Below are positions 33,301 to 44,772 of a stretch of 64,000 nucleotides of DNA, piece after piece; the first letter of the stretch is position 1, and every line of letters starts with the position of its first letter. The translations under genes and the position numbers were made by a program. Source of the stretch: Panax quinquefolius (lineage: Eukaryota; Streptophyta; Magnoliopsida; Apiales; Araliaceae); contig CM035168.1 in NCBI GenBank assembly GCA_020205615.1, positions 10,048,237 through 10,112,236 of the forward strand. The letters run 5' to 3'. The notes beneath the pieces were generated by a model. That model did no database searches, was not told the DNA's origin, and saw only the letters and a list, made by a program, of their open reading frames with translations.

Positions 33301-33580
33301 TTCACAAATAAACTCCTTTATTTTGAATAATATGAAATCTTATTTCATATTTAAATAAACTCCTTTATTTAAGGAAACACAGATTTTCTTTCCTATTCAC
33401 AAATAAACTCCTTTATTTTGAATAATATGAAATCTTATTTCATATTTAAATAAACTCCTTTATTTAAGGAAATTAGGATTCTTTTTCCTATTCACAAATA
33501 AACTCTTTTATTTTGAATAATATGAAATCTTATTTCATATCTAAATAAACTCCTTTATTTAAGGAAAAATAAAATCCAAT
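33301..33580 (-). repeat. Tandem repeat of 95 bp, about three copies
   Basis: Units start at 33301, 33396 and 33491. Each holds TTCACAAATAAACTC(C/T)TTTTATTTTGAATAATATG-type sequence, then ATTTCATAT and AAATAAACTCCTTTATTTAAGG. Shorter AAATAAACTCCTTTATTTT units occur at 33100-33240 and 33650-33720, so the array probably grew from an A/T-rich 17-20-bp motif. Confidence 0.8.
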
Positions 33581-33742
33581 TTCAACTCCAATTAGTTATC
33601 ATGGAATCCAATTCCAACTCTAATTAGTTAGCATGAAATTCTAATTTTAAAATTAAAATAAACCTTATATTTTAATATTAAAATAAACCTTTTATTTTAA
33701 AATTAAAATAAACTTTTATTTTAATTATAAAATAATTTAGAA

Positions 33743-33825
33743 TAATATATATATATATATATATATATAACTATTATATATATAATATAAACCTAATATA
33801 TATATATATAGTTAACTATTAACAT

Positions 33826-33877
<52 letters not shown>
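33743..33877. repeat. TA microsatellites
   Basis: Two long TA runs (about 33745-33769 and 33831-33877) flank a short ACCTAATATATA/GTTAACTATTAAC stretch. Homopolymer A/T runs follow (33921-33933, 33994-34010, 34057-34088). A further TA run is at about 43240-43266. Confidence 0.9.
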
Positions 33878-33879
<2 letters not shown>

Positions 33880-34209
33880 AACGTTCCTTTATTTTTAAAA
33901 TGATGATCTTGGCCACGACATTTTTTTTTTTATTTAGTTAGTAAAATGCAATATAGAAGAATCAAAGAATACGACCAAGTCGTCATTGTATTTTATTTTT
34001 TTTTTTTTTTCGTTTAATTGATTTCTTTTTAAAAAATGACTATGATCCCCTTTAAAAAAAAAACTAAGCAAGACATTTTTTTTTTTTATTATTATTATAA
34101 ATTTTATACCATAAAATTATGCCCAATTAAATTGTTCTAAACACATATCAATATACATATCAAATCAAATAATTAATAATTTACATAAAGGTTTGGCTCT
34201 CGATGCCAC

Positions 34210-36074
34210 CGTTAGGTTTGTAATATTCAATAAAGCAATCAAATTGCAAAATTAATGCTAAGCGTGTAAAATCGAGTTTAAAATTTACAAACCATATACC
34301 CTTGATCACCCTTTATGCACAATTATTAATTAAACGAAAAGATAAAGAATAAATCATACCCTTGAAGATCGAGCTTCCTCGTGTTTCACCTCCAAATCCT
34401 TTCGCGCTCAATCTTGAATCCACCGGGTTTGGTTCCTTCCTTTGATCAACGTTAGCCACCCAAATATTTGGCCTCTGAGGTGATCCACCAAGGAAGAAGA
34501 AAATTCAAGAAGAAGGGTGGTTGGCTAAACCCTAGTTTTCTATCTCTATAGAAAAGGTGTACTCTCCCAACAATTGGAATTATGTCGTATGTTGAAATAA
34601 GTCAACAAACCCCACCCATAATAAGACTCCTCTTATTAATAGATATGGGCAACCCCCTTTAACAATTAAGGAATTGGGTTTTATTTAATTAATTAAATTC
34701 TTTTAATTAATTAAGCTCTCTAATCTTATTAGAGATAATTAATTAAACTCCTTTAACTAATTTTCCTTCCTAATCCAATTAGGAATAAATGAGAGTACTT
34801 ATATTAAATTAATTCCTAAACTCTTTTAGAAATTAAAATAATAATAATTGTAATAATATTAATAAGACTCTCTTATTAATTTATATTTAATATTTCTAAA
34901 ATATTAAATAATAAATATTAAGCTATTTAATTTATTCTATCATCATAGATTAAATTAAATATACATAACATATTATTACGATTATGTCATTAACTTCTTA
35001 AATAATTATTCTTCCTTTTATGGTGTGACCCTTTAGGTTCTCCATATTAAACCTATTGTGAATAAATCAATTAGAACAATTTAATCTTATTTAAATAAAT
35101 AAATTAAACAATTAATTTATTTAAATAAATAATATTTATTCTACAATAGGGATAAGCCTCCTAGCGATCAACGACTTTCCGTATAATATAGATTTCAACA
35201 TTAATCATTAAAGAACCTTTGAGTAAATAGTTACCGTGATAATTCAATCCTTCCACCATACAATGTCCCAATTAAATATAAGACATGGAATTATCACAAG
35301 TCTTATTTTATTTAATTATATGTATTTCGACTCTTAAATGCACAACACCAAATAATGCAAATTAGAAACTCCTTTCTAATTTCATTCGCCTTAACCAAGG
35401 ACTACCGGGTTGTCATTTATCGAATCATATAGGACATTTCTCTTCTTTATTAAGTAGTAGATTCTTTATCGATCATACATTATCTCCATATATAACTTAT
35501 TATACCCAAGCATACCCTTTGATATACCCTAAGGGTCTTAAGGAATAAGTCAAAGTATAACTCATCATACATAAGATACTATGATGATCTCAAGTCCAAG
35601 GATTACTTCTACTACTATCACTACAGGAATTCCTATTGACAGGCAAATAAAACTCCATTAGGTATTCCTTAGCGAGTCACGTTCAGTGAACTTATTCTCT
35701 AATAAGCACCTACATACTTGCTTTAGTGTCTCCACACAAATGATCATGAGATCAATCATCCTCATCCAATGAGCAAGCAACGTATGTACCAATCTACCCC
35801 ATTCACACTAATCCCCAATTTAGTAATCCAATGATTGAGAACTATTTTAGTTTTAAGCTTTCTAAGAATTTAGATCTCATTAGAATGATCATCATCATTA
35901 TTCTAAAAGCATTGCTTAAAACTATGGGTTTATCACATATTATAAAAACAAAGATCATGTAGATAATTAAAAGCCTTTAATAAATTAATACTTTTTATTA
36001 ATAAATGAATAAGATTGTTTCAAAGTATATGCTTTATCATCAAACATGATTGGCTTGTGTGCATACTACTTTCA
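34210..36074 (-). repeat. Copia 5' LTR
   Basis: About 1.87 kb, ending at TTTCA with the target duplication GTGCT at 36075-36079. At its inner end CCGTTAGG replaces the TGTTAGG of the other LTR, so the terminal CA is mutated. The adjoining minus-strand GGTGGCATCGAGAGCC (34195-34210) is a diverged primer-binding site (canonical TGGTATCAGAGCC). A stretch around 34880-34965 is absent from the 3' LTR. Confidence 0.93.
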
Positions 36075-36079
36075 GTGCT

Positions 36080-37035
36080 AAGTTGAAATCTTTCCAAGCC
36101 TGGCCATCAGCGGGATGGTTCAGTTCTCCATCTTTGGTTGGAGATTTTGCATACCAAATCATATGTTCAGCTGTTCTTGAAGACATGTAAAATCTTTTGA
36201 GCCAAGGTGTAATTGGAAAATTCCTTCAAATCTTAAAAGGTATATTCGTCTCTTTTGTAGTCACGCCCTCTTTATTAGGTCTAAATCGATCATGACTGTA
36301 AAACGTGCACTTTGTCTTTTGTTCATTTTCCTTATAAAACAACATGCAATCGTTTGGACATGCATCGATCTTTTGATATCCAAGACCCAACTTCTTCACC
36401 ATTTTTTTACAATAGTAGTAGTTATCGGGCAATTTTTCACCGACAGACAATATATTCTTAATGGTCCTCAAGAGTGACTCAAAACACTCATGGCTCATGT
36501 TGTGATCAGCCTTGATGATAAGTAATGTAGCCACTGCAGACAATATAGTGTGCTTCGTGCAACCATTCCACAACGGTTCGCTACCCTCGTCTAACAACTT
36601 AAAGAATGCTTTGGCATCAGAATTCATAGGTTGCTCTCTGCCTTGTTCCCAATCAAAATCCAGCCCTGCAATATCATAAACCATGTCATTCATACGATGG
36701 GTACTGCTGCCTGGATTGTGTACTTGTGCGATGCCACTATCTCTTCTCTGCCCATGTGCCCACCAACATTCTTCGTAATTGTTCATGAACCCAAAAATAA
36801 ATAAATGATAGTTTACTATGTCTCTGTCCATATAATTTACATTCTTACACTTCAAACAAGGACATCTTATCTTGTTCTCGACCATTAACATATTCCGGTG
36901 ACTATAATGCATAATCTAGAAATACTTGGCAACCAAATTTAAATTTTGTCAGAGCACCTATCTCAAGCACCTTGGACTTTCGTTGTCTCATCCAACTACG
37001 GTCTGAATAGAGGTCCATGATAACACAGTACCTAT
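36080..37035 (-). pseudogene. CACTA TNP2-like transposase, N-terminal half
   Basis: The protein begins near 37020 with MDLYSDRSWMRQRK and LTKFKFGCQVFLDYAL, then one in-frame TAG (about 36912), then HRNMLMVENKIRCPCLKCKN. This is the transposase-associated domain with its CPCxxC zinc cluster. The 228-codon frame 36226-36912 continues with AFFKLLDEGSEPLWNGCTKH, LPDNYYYCKKMVKKLGLGYQ and KIDACPNDCMLFYKENEQKT. After a stop near 36226 come AEHMIWYAKSPTKDGELNHP and ADGQAWKDF, up to the copia insertion. The usual CxxC after the NDCML block is degraded (CTFYSHDRF). The protein would bind CACTA ends and cut them. Confidence 0.88.
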
Positions 37036-39469
37036 GTTGACATGAATTATTATATTCCCTTGTTAGCGATTTATAATTCAGCTCAATGCCATTTATGATG
37101 CTTATAAATACATATAGATGTATATGTACATATATAACATGATTGTGCATCATATATGATTATTCGGGAATTGAACAAGGATACATGCCAAAAAAAATTT
37201 ACACATCTTGAGATCGACTACCCAAAGGCATGGTATATTGTTGTCATCATACATATTTTAACTGACACCAACCTAAAGACAATAGATTCCTAGGGGTAGA
37301 ATATGAATCATTTCATCATGCATGGTCTGTATATGCATTGGGACAAGTCTAAATTATTATTTTTTTGCATATATGTAGGTATAATATAAATATACATCTT
37401 TGTTCAGTTACCCAACCAATGAAAAATTTTTGATAGAGTCTCCCCTATAATATGGACTATCCACATGCACGAGGGCATGTATATATGGCCATTTGTAGGC
37501 ATATAAGAGCAACAAGAATGTATAAGCAATTAACATAACATCATATATATTAAACACCAAGGAAGTATAACACAACAGTGAATACGAATGCATATATGAC
37601 CATTTGACTTATATATGAAGATTTAGATAATGCTGGACATTTTGGAAACATATCATTATTTATATGAACATTAATCTCGTGTGATTGAAGTTGTGGTGCT
37701 TGTGTTTGTGTTTGGGAGTTTTGACATAATTATATACAAATTTTATAATTTAGAGTTTGTGGACATAGATATGTAGGGAAATTTTATAATTTTACTTGTA
37801 TAAGTGGCCAACTAGATTACTGAAACATGGTCATGTGTACTTTGTTAATGTTGTGATATCCTGGATATCATATTCTTAGTTTTAAATTCTTGTTGCTACT
37901 AGCTTACTAAGTAGAATACATGGAGTCTAACAACATGTCGTAAGCAATTTCAAGCAAATATTTAAGTATGGCCAACATATATAAGGTAAACCATGATTGC
38001 CCATGAATTCCATTATGGCAGAATCGCCACATATAGTGTACACTTAAAGAGTTCAATTTGCTTCAAAACAGTTTTTAGACTCAATTAATCTTACCCAATT
38101 CACTTGAATTATTTCATAAAACAAGTATAAAGAGTTCATGTTCATTACCCAATTTGCTTTAAAATAGTTTTTAGACTCAATTAATCTTACCCAATTCACT
38201 TGAATTACTTCATAAAATAAGTATAAGAGTTCTTATTCATTACCTCACCTAAATTGCTCTTTTTGAGCTTAAAACTCTTTAAGGAGCAATTTATCAAACA
38301 TGATATGGGCATTATTTATATGGACATGTTTCACTAACATTTGTACATGCTTTAAACCATATTCACCTTCCTTATTACTTCGGACAACAACAACTAAGCT
38401 CCTTCTAATTCACAACTCACTTATCACAGCTCAATCATAATAATTTAATATAAATCCTTCAATTATTGATACTAAAATCAAAATTAGAACTTACCTTATA
38501 ATAATGGCTCAATGGGCTGAATTTAATTCTTACAGTTCAGCTGTAATCCACTCTTTTTTGTTCTTGTTATCCGAAAAAGGCCCCAGCCCAGCTCACTCTT
38601 TAAATGGAATGAACGGAATAGAGTTTTTATCTCAAAAAGAGTAATGGGTTGTGTATGAATTAAGGATGTAGTTATAATTCTAAATGTTAGAACTAAAATC
38701 AATGACCAAAAAAACCATGAGTACTGCACATCATAGTTGTACTAATATGTTCCAAAAATTAGATAAGTAAGAAAATGGAATGAGAAATCCAATAAGAGTA
38801 TATGCAAAAATGAATGTGGCTACTTTTTTTATGACAATCAAGGAAAGACAGCAAATAAAGTTTTAAAATATGAATTTAAAAAAGGCTCAAAAAGAAGAAT
38901 GCTGCTTTTGAAAATTTCAGTTACCAAAACACTTATACTAGTATACCATTAAGCACTAATCAGTGTTATTTTAGCAAATTGTTTGTTTAGCCCAAACACC
39001 ATACACAGAATCAGCTATTGTAGCAACATATTAAACAGTGTGCTTTCTACTTTAGGATAATTTGCAGATAACAAATACAGTATTCACTAATTGATTAATT
39101 CCATATTAATCAATAAATTAACAAAAACCTAAATCTCCATTCACAAAACCAAATTAGAATCAATAAACAATTACAAAATCAATAGTTGAACAAAACCCTA
39201 AAGGAGAAACCCTAAATTGAACAAGATATATAGAGGGGACGTGACAAAAATTAAGATTTGGAATTTTTTTACCTTTCGTTTGAGGTTGTAACGGTGCAAC
39301 TTGGACTTGTAATGAAGAAGTAGAAAAAAATGACACAATAGCTCGTGGTGAAGGTGGCACCCCCTCTTCTCTTCTCCCCCTACTCCCTCTTCTCCCTCTC
39401 GTCTGTTTCTCCCTCTCTCTTTTTTCTTCTGTACTGATCGAGCGAACTCCTGAACCTGATTAAGTTTAT
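37036..39469 (-). other. CACTA 5' region, noncoding
   Basis: AT-rich DNA lies between the transposase start and the subterminal repeats. It contains a direct repeat at 38057-38250. On the minus strand there is a GA-rich run (39360-39425), perhaps the transposon's transcribed leader. I see no convincing exon; small open frames here have no recognisable motif. Confidence 0.55.
38057..38250. repeat. Direct repeat of about 95 bp
   Basis: Two adjacent copies (about 38057-38150 and 38152-38246) share AGTTTTTAGACTCAATTAAT, CTTACCCAATTCACTTGAAT and TTCATAAAA(C/T)AAGTATAA. A third, partial version (ACCTAAATTGCTCTTTTTGAGCTTAAAACTCTTT) follows. It is local to the CACTA 5' region. Confidence 0.8.
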
Positions 39470-39766
39470 GAGAATCAACGACCGCCATCAGCGACCTCAT
39501 ATGGTCGCTAATTTTTACTGATGTGGACATATTAGCGACCGCTAGCGGTCGCTGCTAAAGAGTGGTCGCCGCGCCAAAGTTTCGCACCAATTTTTGGGAG
39601 GGAAATTCATTCCAGCGATCGATCAGCGACCGCATGCGGTCGCTGATATAAATTAGAGACTAGTATCCTTATTGGTCGCAGATAGCGGTCGCTAGTACTA
39701 TTATCAGCGACCGGATAGGGCGGTCCCTGATATCATTGGTCGCAGATAGGCCTTTTTCTTGTAGTG
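39470..39766 (-). repeat. CACTA terminal and subterminal repeats
   Basis: The terminus CACTACAAGAAAAA lies at 39753-39766 in minus sense. Inside it, AGCGACC/GGTCGCT occurs in both orientations at least eight times. Two perfect palindromes are present: 20 bp at 39534-39553 (AGCGACCGCT and its complement) and 26 bp at 39622-39647 (arms ATCAGCGACCGCA). A near-palindrome lies at about 39489-39511. Subterminal repeats of this kind are the binding sites for the TNPA-type protein in En/Spm elements. Confidence 0.88.
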
Positions 39767-41196
39767 AATTAATATGTTTTATTTTATTTTGTAAGATTTA
39801 ATATTTGTTGCAATAATATCAAAATCTTGGTAATCAAGCAATATTTAATTCTCTTATTCATATAAGGAATATCCAAGAATAATACCGCAAGGAGAAGAAA
39901 ATAGGTTGAACAATCTTGGTGTGCAAGTCAAATCCAACAAGAGAAAGAAAAGTATATCTAGAAGATCTCTTTGAGAAGTTGATTGGGAACAAAACTGTCC
40001 AAGTTCAATGAATCTAAATTAAGGTTCAAAGTTATTTTCCCTATAAATAGGCCTCTTGTTTTAGAGAGAAGAGACCACTTTTTATTTTCTTTTTCTTAAT
40101 TTTTCACTAGTGTAGAAGGGAGTAAGATATTTAGAGTTTGTCTTTTCTCTTATTCCAATCACATGTGGTACTACTGTCAGGCAGTATTTGTAACTTTCTT
40201 TTATTGATATAATAGAAATTTTCTTTTTAATTATTGTTCTTATTTCATGCGAATAGTAGTACTAATATTATTGTCTTTGTTTTTAATTCCATGGCTAGCT
40301 AAATTTCTAATACCTAGGATTATGATGAAACTAAGTATTTCATAATAATATTTTCTTTCCGTTCCAAAATTAATGCCTAATTATTTTTGCCTTCATATTT
40401 TCCTCCGCATAAATTGCATATGATTTTTATATTGATTGTAAGGTTTTGATAAGTTATAGTTAATCTGTGAATTTTTCATAACTTATGCTTGCCCATATTA
40501 ATTATATGAATCATTATTTTTAAATGGAAGGGAAAATAATTTGGGAATTGATTTAGGAAATAAGAAATTATTTATTATGTTAATATTTGGTGGATTCTGA
40601 TTCCTAGGTATCTTTTCTCATTAATAGTTTTCGTCATTAATTAATAGTTTGCATAATTCAATTAATAAATCTTCTCCACTATTTTTGTTTTTAATTTGCC
40701 TAAAATATTAATTAAGGATATATTAAAGAATTGATCTAGTCTCTGTGGGTTCGATCTGTACTTGTCAGTTCTTCAATTTTGACGTTGTGCACTTACAGTT
40801 ACATATTTTTATCACATTAAAAAGTTATAATTGTATCCGTCTCATACAACTCTGTCATTCTTAGAAAAGTTATATTATTATTATTTTGACATAATTTTTT
40901 ATTAGAAAAAGTTAAATTATATAACTGGCATTCTTAAAAAAGTTATACTTTATTTTTCTATCCTATGCTTGTGATTTACTATGGAAAATAAAGGAATTTT
41001 TGGTGATATATTATTATTGTACTCTTACATATTAAATATAACATGCTTAATGCTTATACTTTATAAGAAAGGGTAATTACGGAACTCAAATAAATTTATC
41101 AAAGTTAACTAATTTTTTTTCTTAGCTTTCCTACCATTTTGGTCAAGAAAATATCTTAGAAAAATTGTGGTCAATTTTTCTTTGTTTTCCTTACAA
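39767..41196. other. Noncoding flank with a possible LTR remnant
   Basis: No gene is visible in these 1.4 kb. TATAAATA at 40042-40049 is followed by GGCCTCTTGTTTTAGAGAGAAG, as in LTR promoters. 40738-40800 reads GTCTCTGTGGGTTCGATCTG, then TGTACTTG and GACGTTGTGCAC, similar to 3' LTR ends of Athila/Tat-type elements. It may be an old LTR fragment; no termini or duplication could be defined. Confidence 0.35.
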
Positions 41197-41593
41197 CTAG
41201 AAGAAATATAGCTATTTTCGATAGAATTATTACCGACTGAACGAATTCCCTCGAAAATATATATTTTGGACGGAATATTCAGTCGATCATAAGTCAATTG
41301 AAAATAGGTTCATTTTAAAGAAATTTTGTCAAAAATAGTCTACCCTCCTTGGAGTCAGTGTTCCCGCCAGCGCCAAACCAAATCTCAACGAATAAACATG
41401 TATCCGTAACAAAATTTTTGTCAAGATTAAGTATTTTCGAGGGACGTAATTTCGATGGATGGTCCGTGGAGAATAATGGACATAAAAACCAAATCTCTTT
41501 CTGATTAGCGCCGCACAAACTTATCAATTTTCTCTATGTCTCTTGTGCTCTAGCTCTAGCTCTCTCTCTCTCTTTCTGTTCCTACTCTCTCTT

Positions 41594-44055
41594 TGTGACG
41601 CCCCCAAAATAGGTATATATCACCCATTCTGAGTCGCCAAATACATGGTACAGAATACAAATATAAACTTAAATATACAACATGAGCTGTGAGTTTTAAT
41701 ACAAATATTGTCTTCTAGACAGTATTCAAACTCAAAATAAGTCCTCAATACATTTATTATCACACTATTTCAAAGAATAGTGAGGACTACTAATGCAAAC
41801 ATCTGGACCGTCACTCCGTTCCCCGACTAGTCCCAGCTATATTCTAATTTTCTAAAGAGAAAAATGAAAGCAAAGGGTGAGCTCAACTAGCCCAGTAAGA
41901 AACATTATGACTAAGATAATGCAGAATTAATTATCGTTAGCCTTCAACAGTGTTAAACTGATAAAATACGATAGACATCAAGTTTAACTGCAGCGGACCA
42001 AGCAATCCATTAGAAGAGTCAAGTAGAGCATGATTTCTACTATCTTCTATGATTTAAAAGAATTTATCATCAATTTTATCGCTGAGACTCAGCTTAATAA
42101 ATAATCCACATCATCGAATCACCCCTGCACTACAACCAATGATATTTATTAGTATCACGACCACAAATTATATATGCACTACGGGCCAAGGATATTCGTG
42201 TTTTCATCAATGGTCATGATCATGCCAACAACTGTCCATCAATGCACTACGGGGCAATGACGGCTTTTACCACATCATTTGTAACATTACAATCATGATT
42301 ATACCAAATAATCCCTGGTCATAATCATACCAAGTTCATCTATGCACTACTGGCCAAAGATGATTTTCATAACAATATAAGCATGAGGATGATAACAATG
42401 ATATAAAAATTCAATTAAAAGAAAGCAAAGGATAAATTTTTAAAGATTTATAATTTAATTTATCCAAAATTCAATAATGTCCAAATTGTCAACATGATAC
42501 TGCTTTGTGGAGTAAAATTCAAGAATAATATTGTATCAAAAATGATTTGGACCGAAAAGAAATCAATTTTTATCATAAATAGTATCCCGGGTGAATAGTA
42601 ACTGAGTGAATAGTATCTTGTGAATAGTACTTCAGGAATAGTACCCCGTGGATAGTACTACAGCATGAAAAAGTTAAAACTTATCAAGAATGCTCAGAAT
42701 AATATTTCCATGAAAAGATACTGGATGAAGCACAAATATCAAGGATATTCTACTAATTTTATGGAGTATAGAATCCAAAAATTTAACAAAATGAGTGTAG
42801 AATTCGAAATCTGAAACGAAATAATATTACTTACATACTACAGAGTATGGAAGAAAATATTATTTATACGAATACTGAACAAAAATAATATCCCTTACCT
42901 TAAAAAGAAGAGTATTCCAACTGGTATAGTGGGGATATGTTTGAAGAAAACTTTCACTATTTTCTACGCTCAAAGCTTCTTAAAACTCTAAAGAAATACG
43001 CTTAATATTATAGAAGAAGAATTCTCTAATTCTGGTGTGATTTTTAATTCTAAGTAAGCATCCTATTTATAAGACAATGGAAGGATACTATTTAGAAATT
43101 TTTATTCACTTCCCCACATAATGCTTCTCCTGGCAATTAACACCATTATCCCCCCTACCAATTTGTCAACTTCCATTATACATATATAATATATACACTC
43201 CCTCCCCCATACGTAATTTACATCCACCCACCAACCCCATTATAATATATATATATATATATATATACTTATATATATATTTATATTGAATAACTTTTCA
43301 CCGATTATTTTGAAAAATGGGTACACGGGGGTCCAAATAATAAGTAATAATTACAACAAATACTTTATAAAAAAATTTCTTCAATATTTTTAACAACATT
43401 TAGCATCATTATTATAATTCAAAATATTTAACAATCAAATCGTTCCTAGGAAAGAGGGGGCTTTCCGATAAGGATTTCTTCCTATTGGCGCGCAATTAGG
43501 TGACCAAACCTTCCTCGACAGAACTTTCTAGACATCGTCAAAATTGCAAATAATAATATGAATAACTATATCGTCTCAATTATTGATTTAATAATATAAA
43601 ATATTGACAATAATTGAATCAAATAACGCGTGTACTATGCAGCAATTACTGTAGCAATAATTGAACAAAAATGAGTGACTTCTCACTTAAGCATCAATAA
43701 TCAATACTGTGTGCTACTATGTAACCACGCGTATTACTATACTTTTAACACCGGGTATTTCAACAACTAACGGTAAAACTTTCGCCTTTATTTTCATCAA
43801 AAGATATTTCTGTCGTTTTCTAACTTCAACAATAATTTCGTTGTGGGGTCCACCAACGATTGTGCCGTCATATGAATATTCCCTGTTAAAACGAATATTC
43901 CCCGAGCAATCGAATATTATATAACAACTTGCATACTTTGCAAAATTTATAAATATTACCCACACCTATAACATTATATTAAATCAACACCAGAATATTT
44001 AAAAATGATATTTATAGAAAAATTTATCTTTATTCATAAAAGTTGGGGTCTTACA
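41594..44055 (-). mobile_element. Solo LTR in a CT-rich leader
   Basis: It runs from TGTGACGCCCCC to GTTGGGGTCTTACA in plus coordinates, about 2.46 kb, with no primer-binding site or internal sequence on either side. Flanks are CTCTT (41589-41593) and CTCTC (44056-44060), compatible with a 5-bp duplication carrying one change, though the site is low-complexity. It has a TATA box at 43064, TACTATTCAC-type repeats at 42575-42660, the conserved block at 43445-43525 and GAATATTC motifs at about 43873-43915. Confidence 0.85.
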
Positions 44056-44509
44056 CTCTCTCTCCTGTACCTCACTTCTCCCGCCGGCACCCTCCATCCC
44101 GCCAGTCAACCTGTTATTCCTTACTCTTCCCTCATTCCTAATCGGACTGTCCAAACAGAGGTGGCAGCAGCAATGTGTGTGGTGGCAGAACGGATTGTTG
44201 TGTACATTACCTCCTCACAGTAATATTAAGGTTATGTTTAATTTATGTTTTAATTTTAAAATTTTGATTGTGTTGTATGTGGGTAATTTGTCAATGTTGA
44301 ATTTTGCTTTTAAAATTAGATATAGAGTTGGGTAATGGAAATATTTATGTATTGGGTATCAATTTTGGCTAATGATTTATGTTTTCATGTATTCATGTTT
44401 ACCTGTATTCATGAAATTAGCTACTGATTTGAGTAATGAAAATATTGTGTACTGATTTTGGGTATTGGAAATCTCGGGTACTGATTTTTTGTCAATTTTG
44501 GGAGCTAAT

Positions 44510-44700
44510 TTTAATTTATCGAAGTTCTGTTAATTGACTCAATTGGGACTGAATTTATTTTTTTGGACTGCTTTTAATTGATCAAAGTTATGTTAATTGA
44601 CTCAATTTAGACTGAATTCGTGTTTTGGGACTAATTTTATTTGATTAAAGTTATGTTAATTGGCTAAATTAGGGCTAATTTTGGGACTGCCTTAATGAAT
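44510..44700 (+). repeat. Imperfect tandem repeat of about 65 bp
   Basis: Three units share AAGTTATGTTAATTGACTCAATT and GGGACT(G/A)AATTT. They lie between the GC-richer open stretch and the LTR at 44773, possibly in intron or leader DNA of the CACTA-like unit. Confidence 0.65.
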
Positions 44701-44772
44701 TGGGACTACATTACTTATACTGTGTATATATAGATTTTTCTTGCAATATTATGTTTTTACCTTGCCTGATGA

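Larger units (their letters stand above)
31741..34194 (-). other. Copia 5' untranslated region, AT-rich
   Basis: About 2.4 kb lies between the primer-binding site and gag. I see no coding sequence in it. It holds three copies of a CCTTGTGGTGACACAACAA motif, a 95-bp tandem repeat, A/T homopolymers and TA microsatellites, each listed separately. The length is large for a copia leader. Confidence 0.6.
26904..36074 (-). mobile_element. Full-length Ty1/copia element with GTGCT duplication
   Basis: Two LTRs (26904-28706 and 34210-36074) in direct orientation flank a 5.5-kb internal region. The element is bounded by GTGCT at 26899-26903 and 36075-36079. Reading on the minus strand, LTRs begin TGAAAGTAGTAT and end CTAACA, a primer-binding site lies at about 34195-34209 and a polypurine tract at 28707-28718. 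Domain order is gag, integrase, RT, RNase H, diagnostic of Ty1/copia. All coding domains are badly decayed, although the two LTRs remain very similar apart from one indel of about 70-90 bp. Confidence 0.95.
26765..39766 (-). mobile_element. CACTA (En/Spm) transposon, interrupted by copia and by M1
   Basis: The right end (39753-39766) reads CACTACAAGAAAAA on the minus strand, the classical CACTA terminus. Behind it lie GC-rich subterminal palindromes with AGCGACCG motifs, and a TNP2-type transposase reads leftwards from about 37035. The transposase is split by the copia element at 26904-36074 (duplication GTGCT) and resumes at 26765-26898. It then stops at the M1 LTR. The other CACTA end is not in the window. 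The bases next to the terminus, AAT at 39767-39769, would be the 3-bp duplication. Confidence 0.88.
41197..44772 (+). mobile_element. Possible second CACTA-like element end, interrupted by a solo LTR
   Basis: ACAACTAGAAGAAATATAGC at about 41195 is followed by TTTTCGA(T/G)(G/A)GA-type repeats (41218, 41264, 41437, 41449) of the sort seen as CGACGGAA subterminal repeats in plant CACTA elements. A CT-rich leader (41540-41593) is split by the LTR at 41594-44055. It resumes at 44056 with CTCTCTCTCCTG and a GC-richer stretch to 44220, open in the frame ending VVAERIVVYITSSQ. The terminus is imperfect (CAACTA), so this call is tentative. Confidence 0.35.

Noticed and set aside
36292..36477. Plus-strand open frame of 61 codons
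   Set aside because: It is antisense to the clear TNP2 transposase frame.
39160..39530. Possible host exon with a Ser/Pro-rich or Arg/Glu-rich product
   Set aside because: The frames come from a GA/CT-rich run within the CACTA 5' region, and no splice or domain evidence supports a gene.
41594..44055. Complete target-site duplication for the solo LTR
   Set aside because: Flanks CTCTT and CTCTC differ by one base in a CT-repeat, so a duplication is plausible but not proven; it is reported only as compatible.
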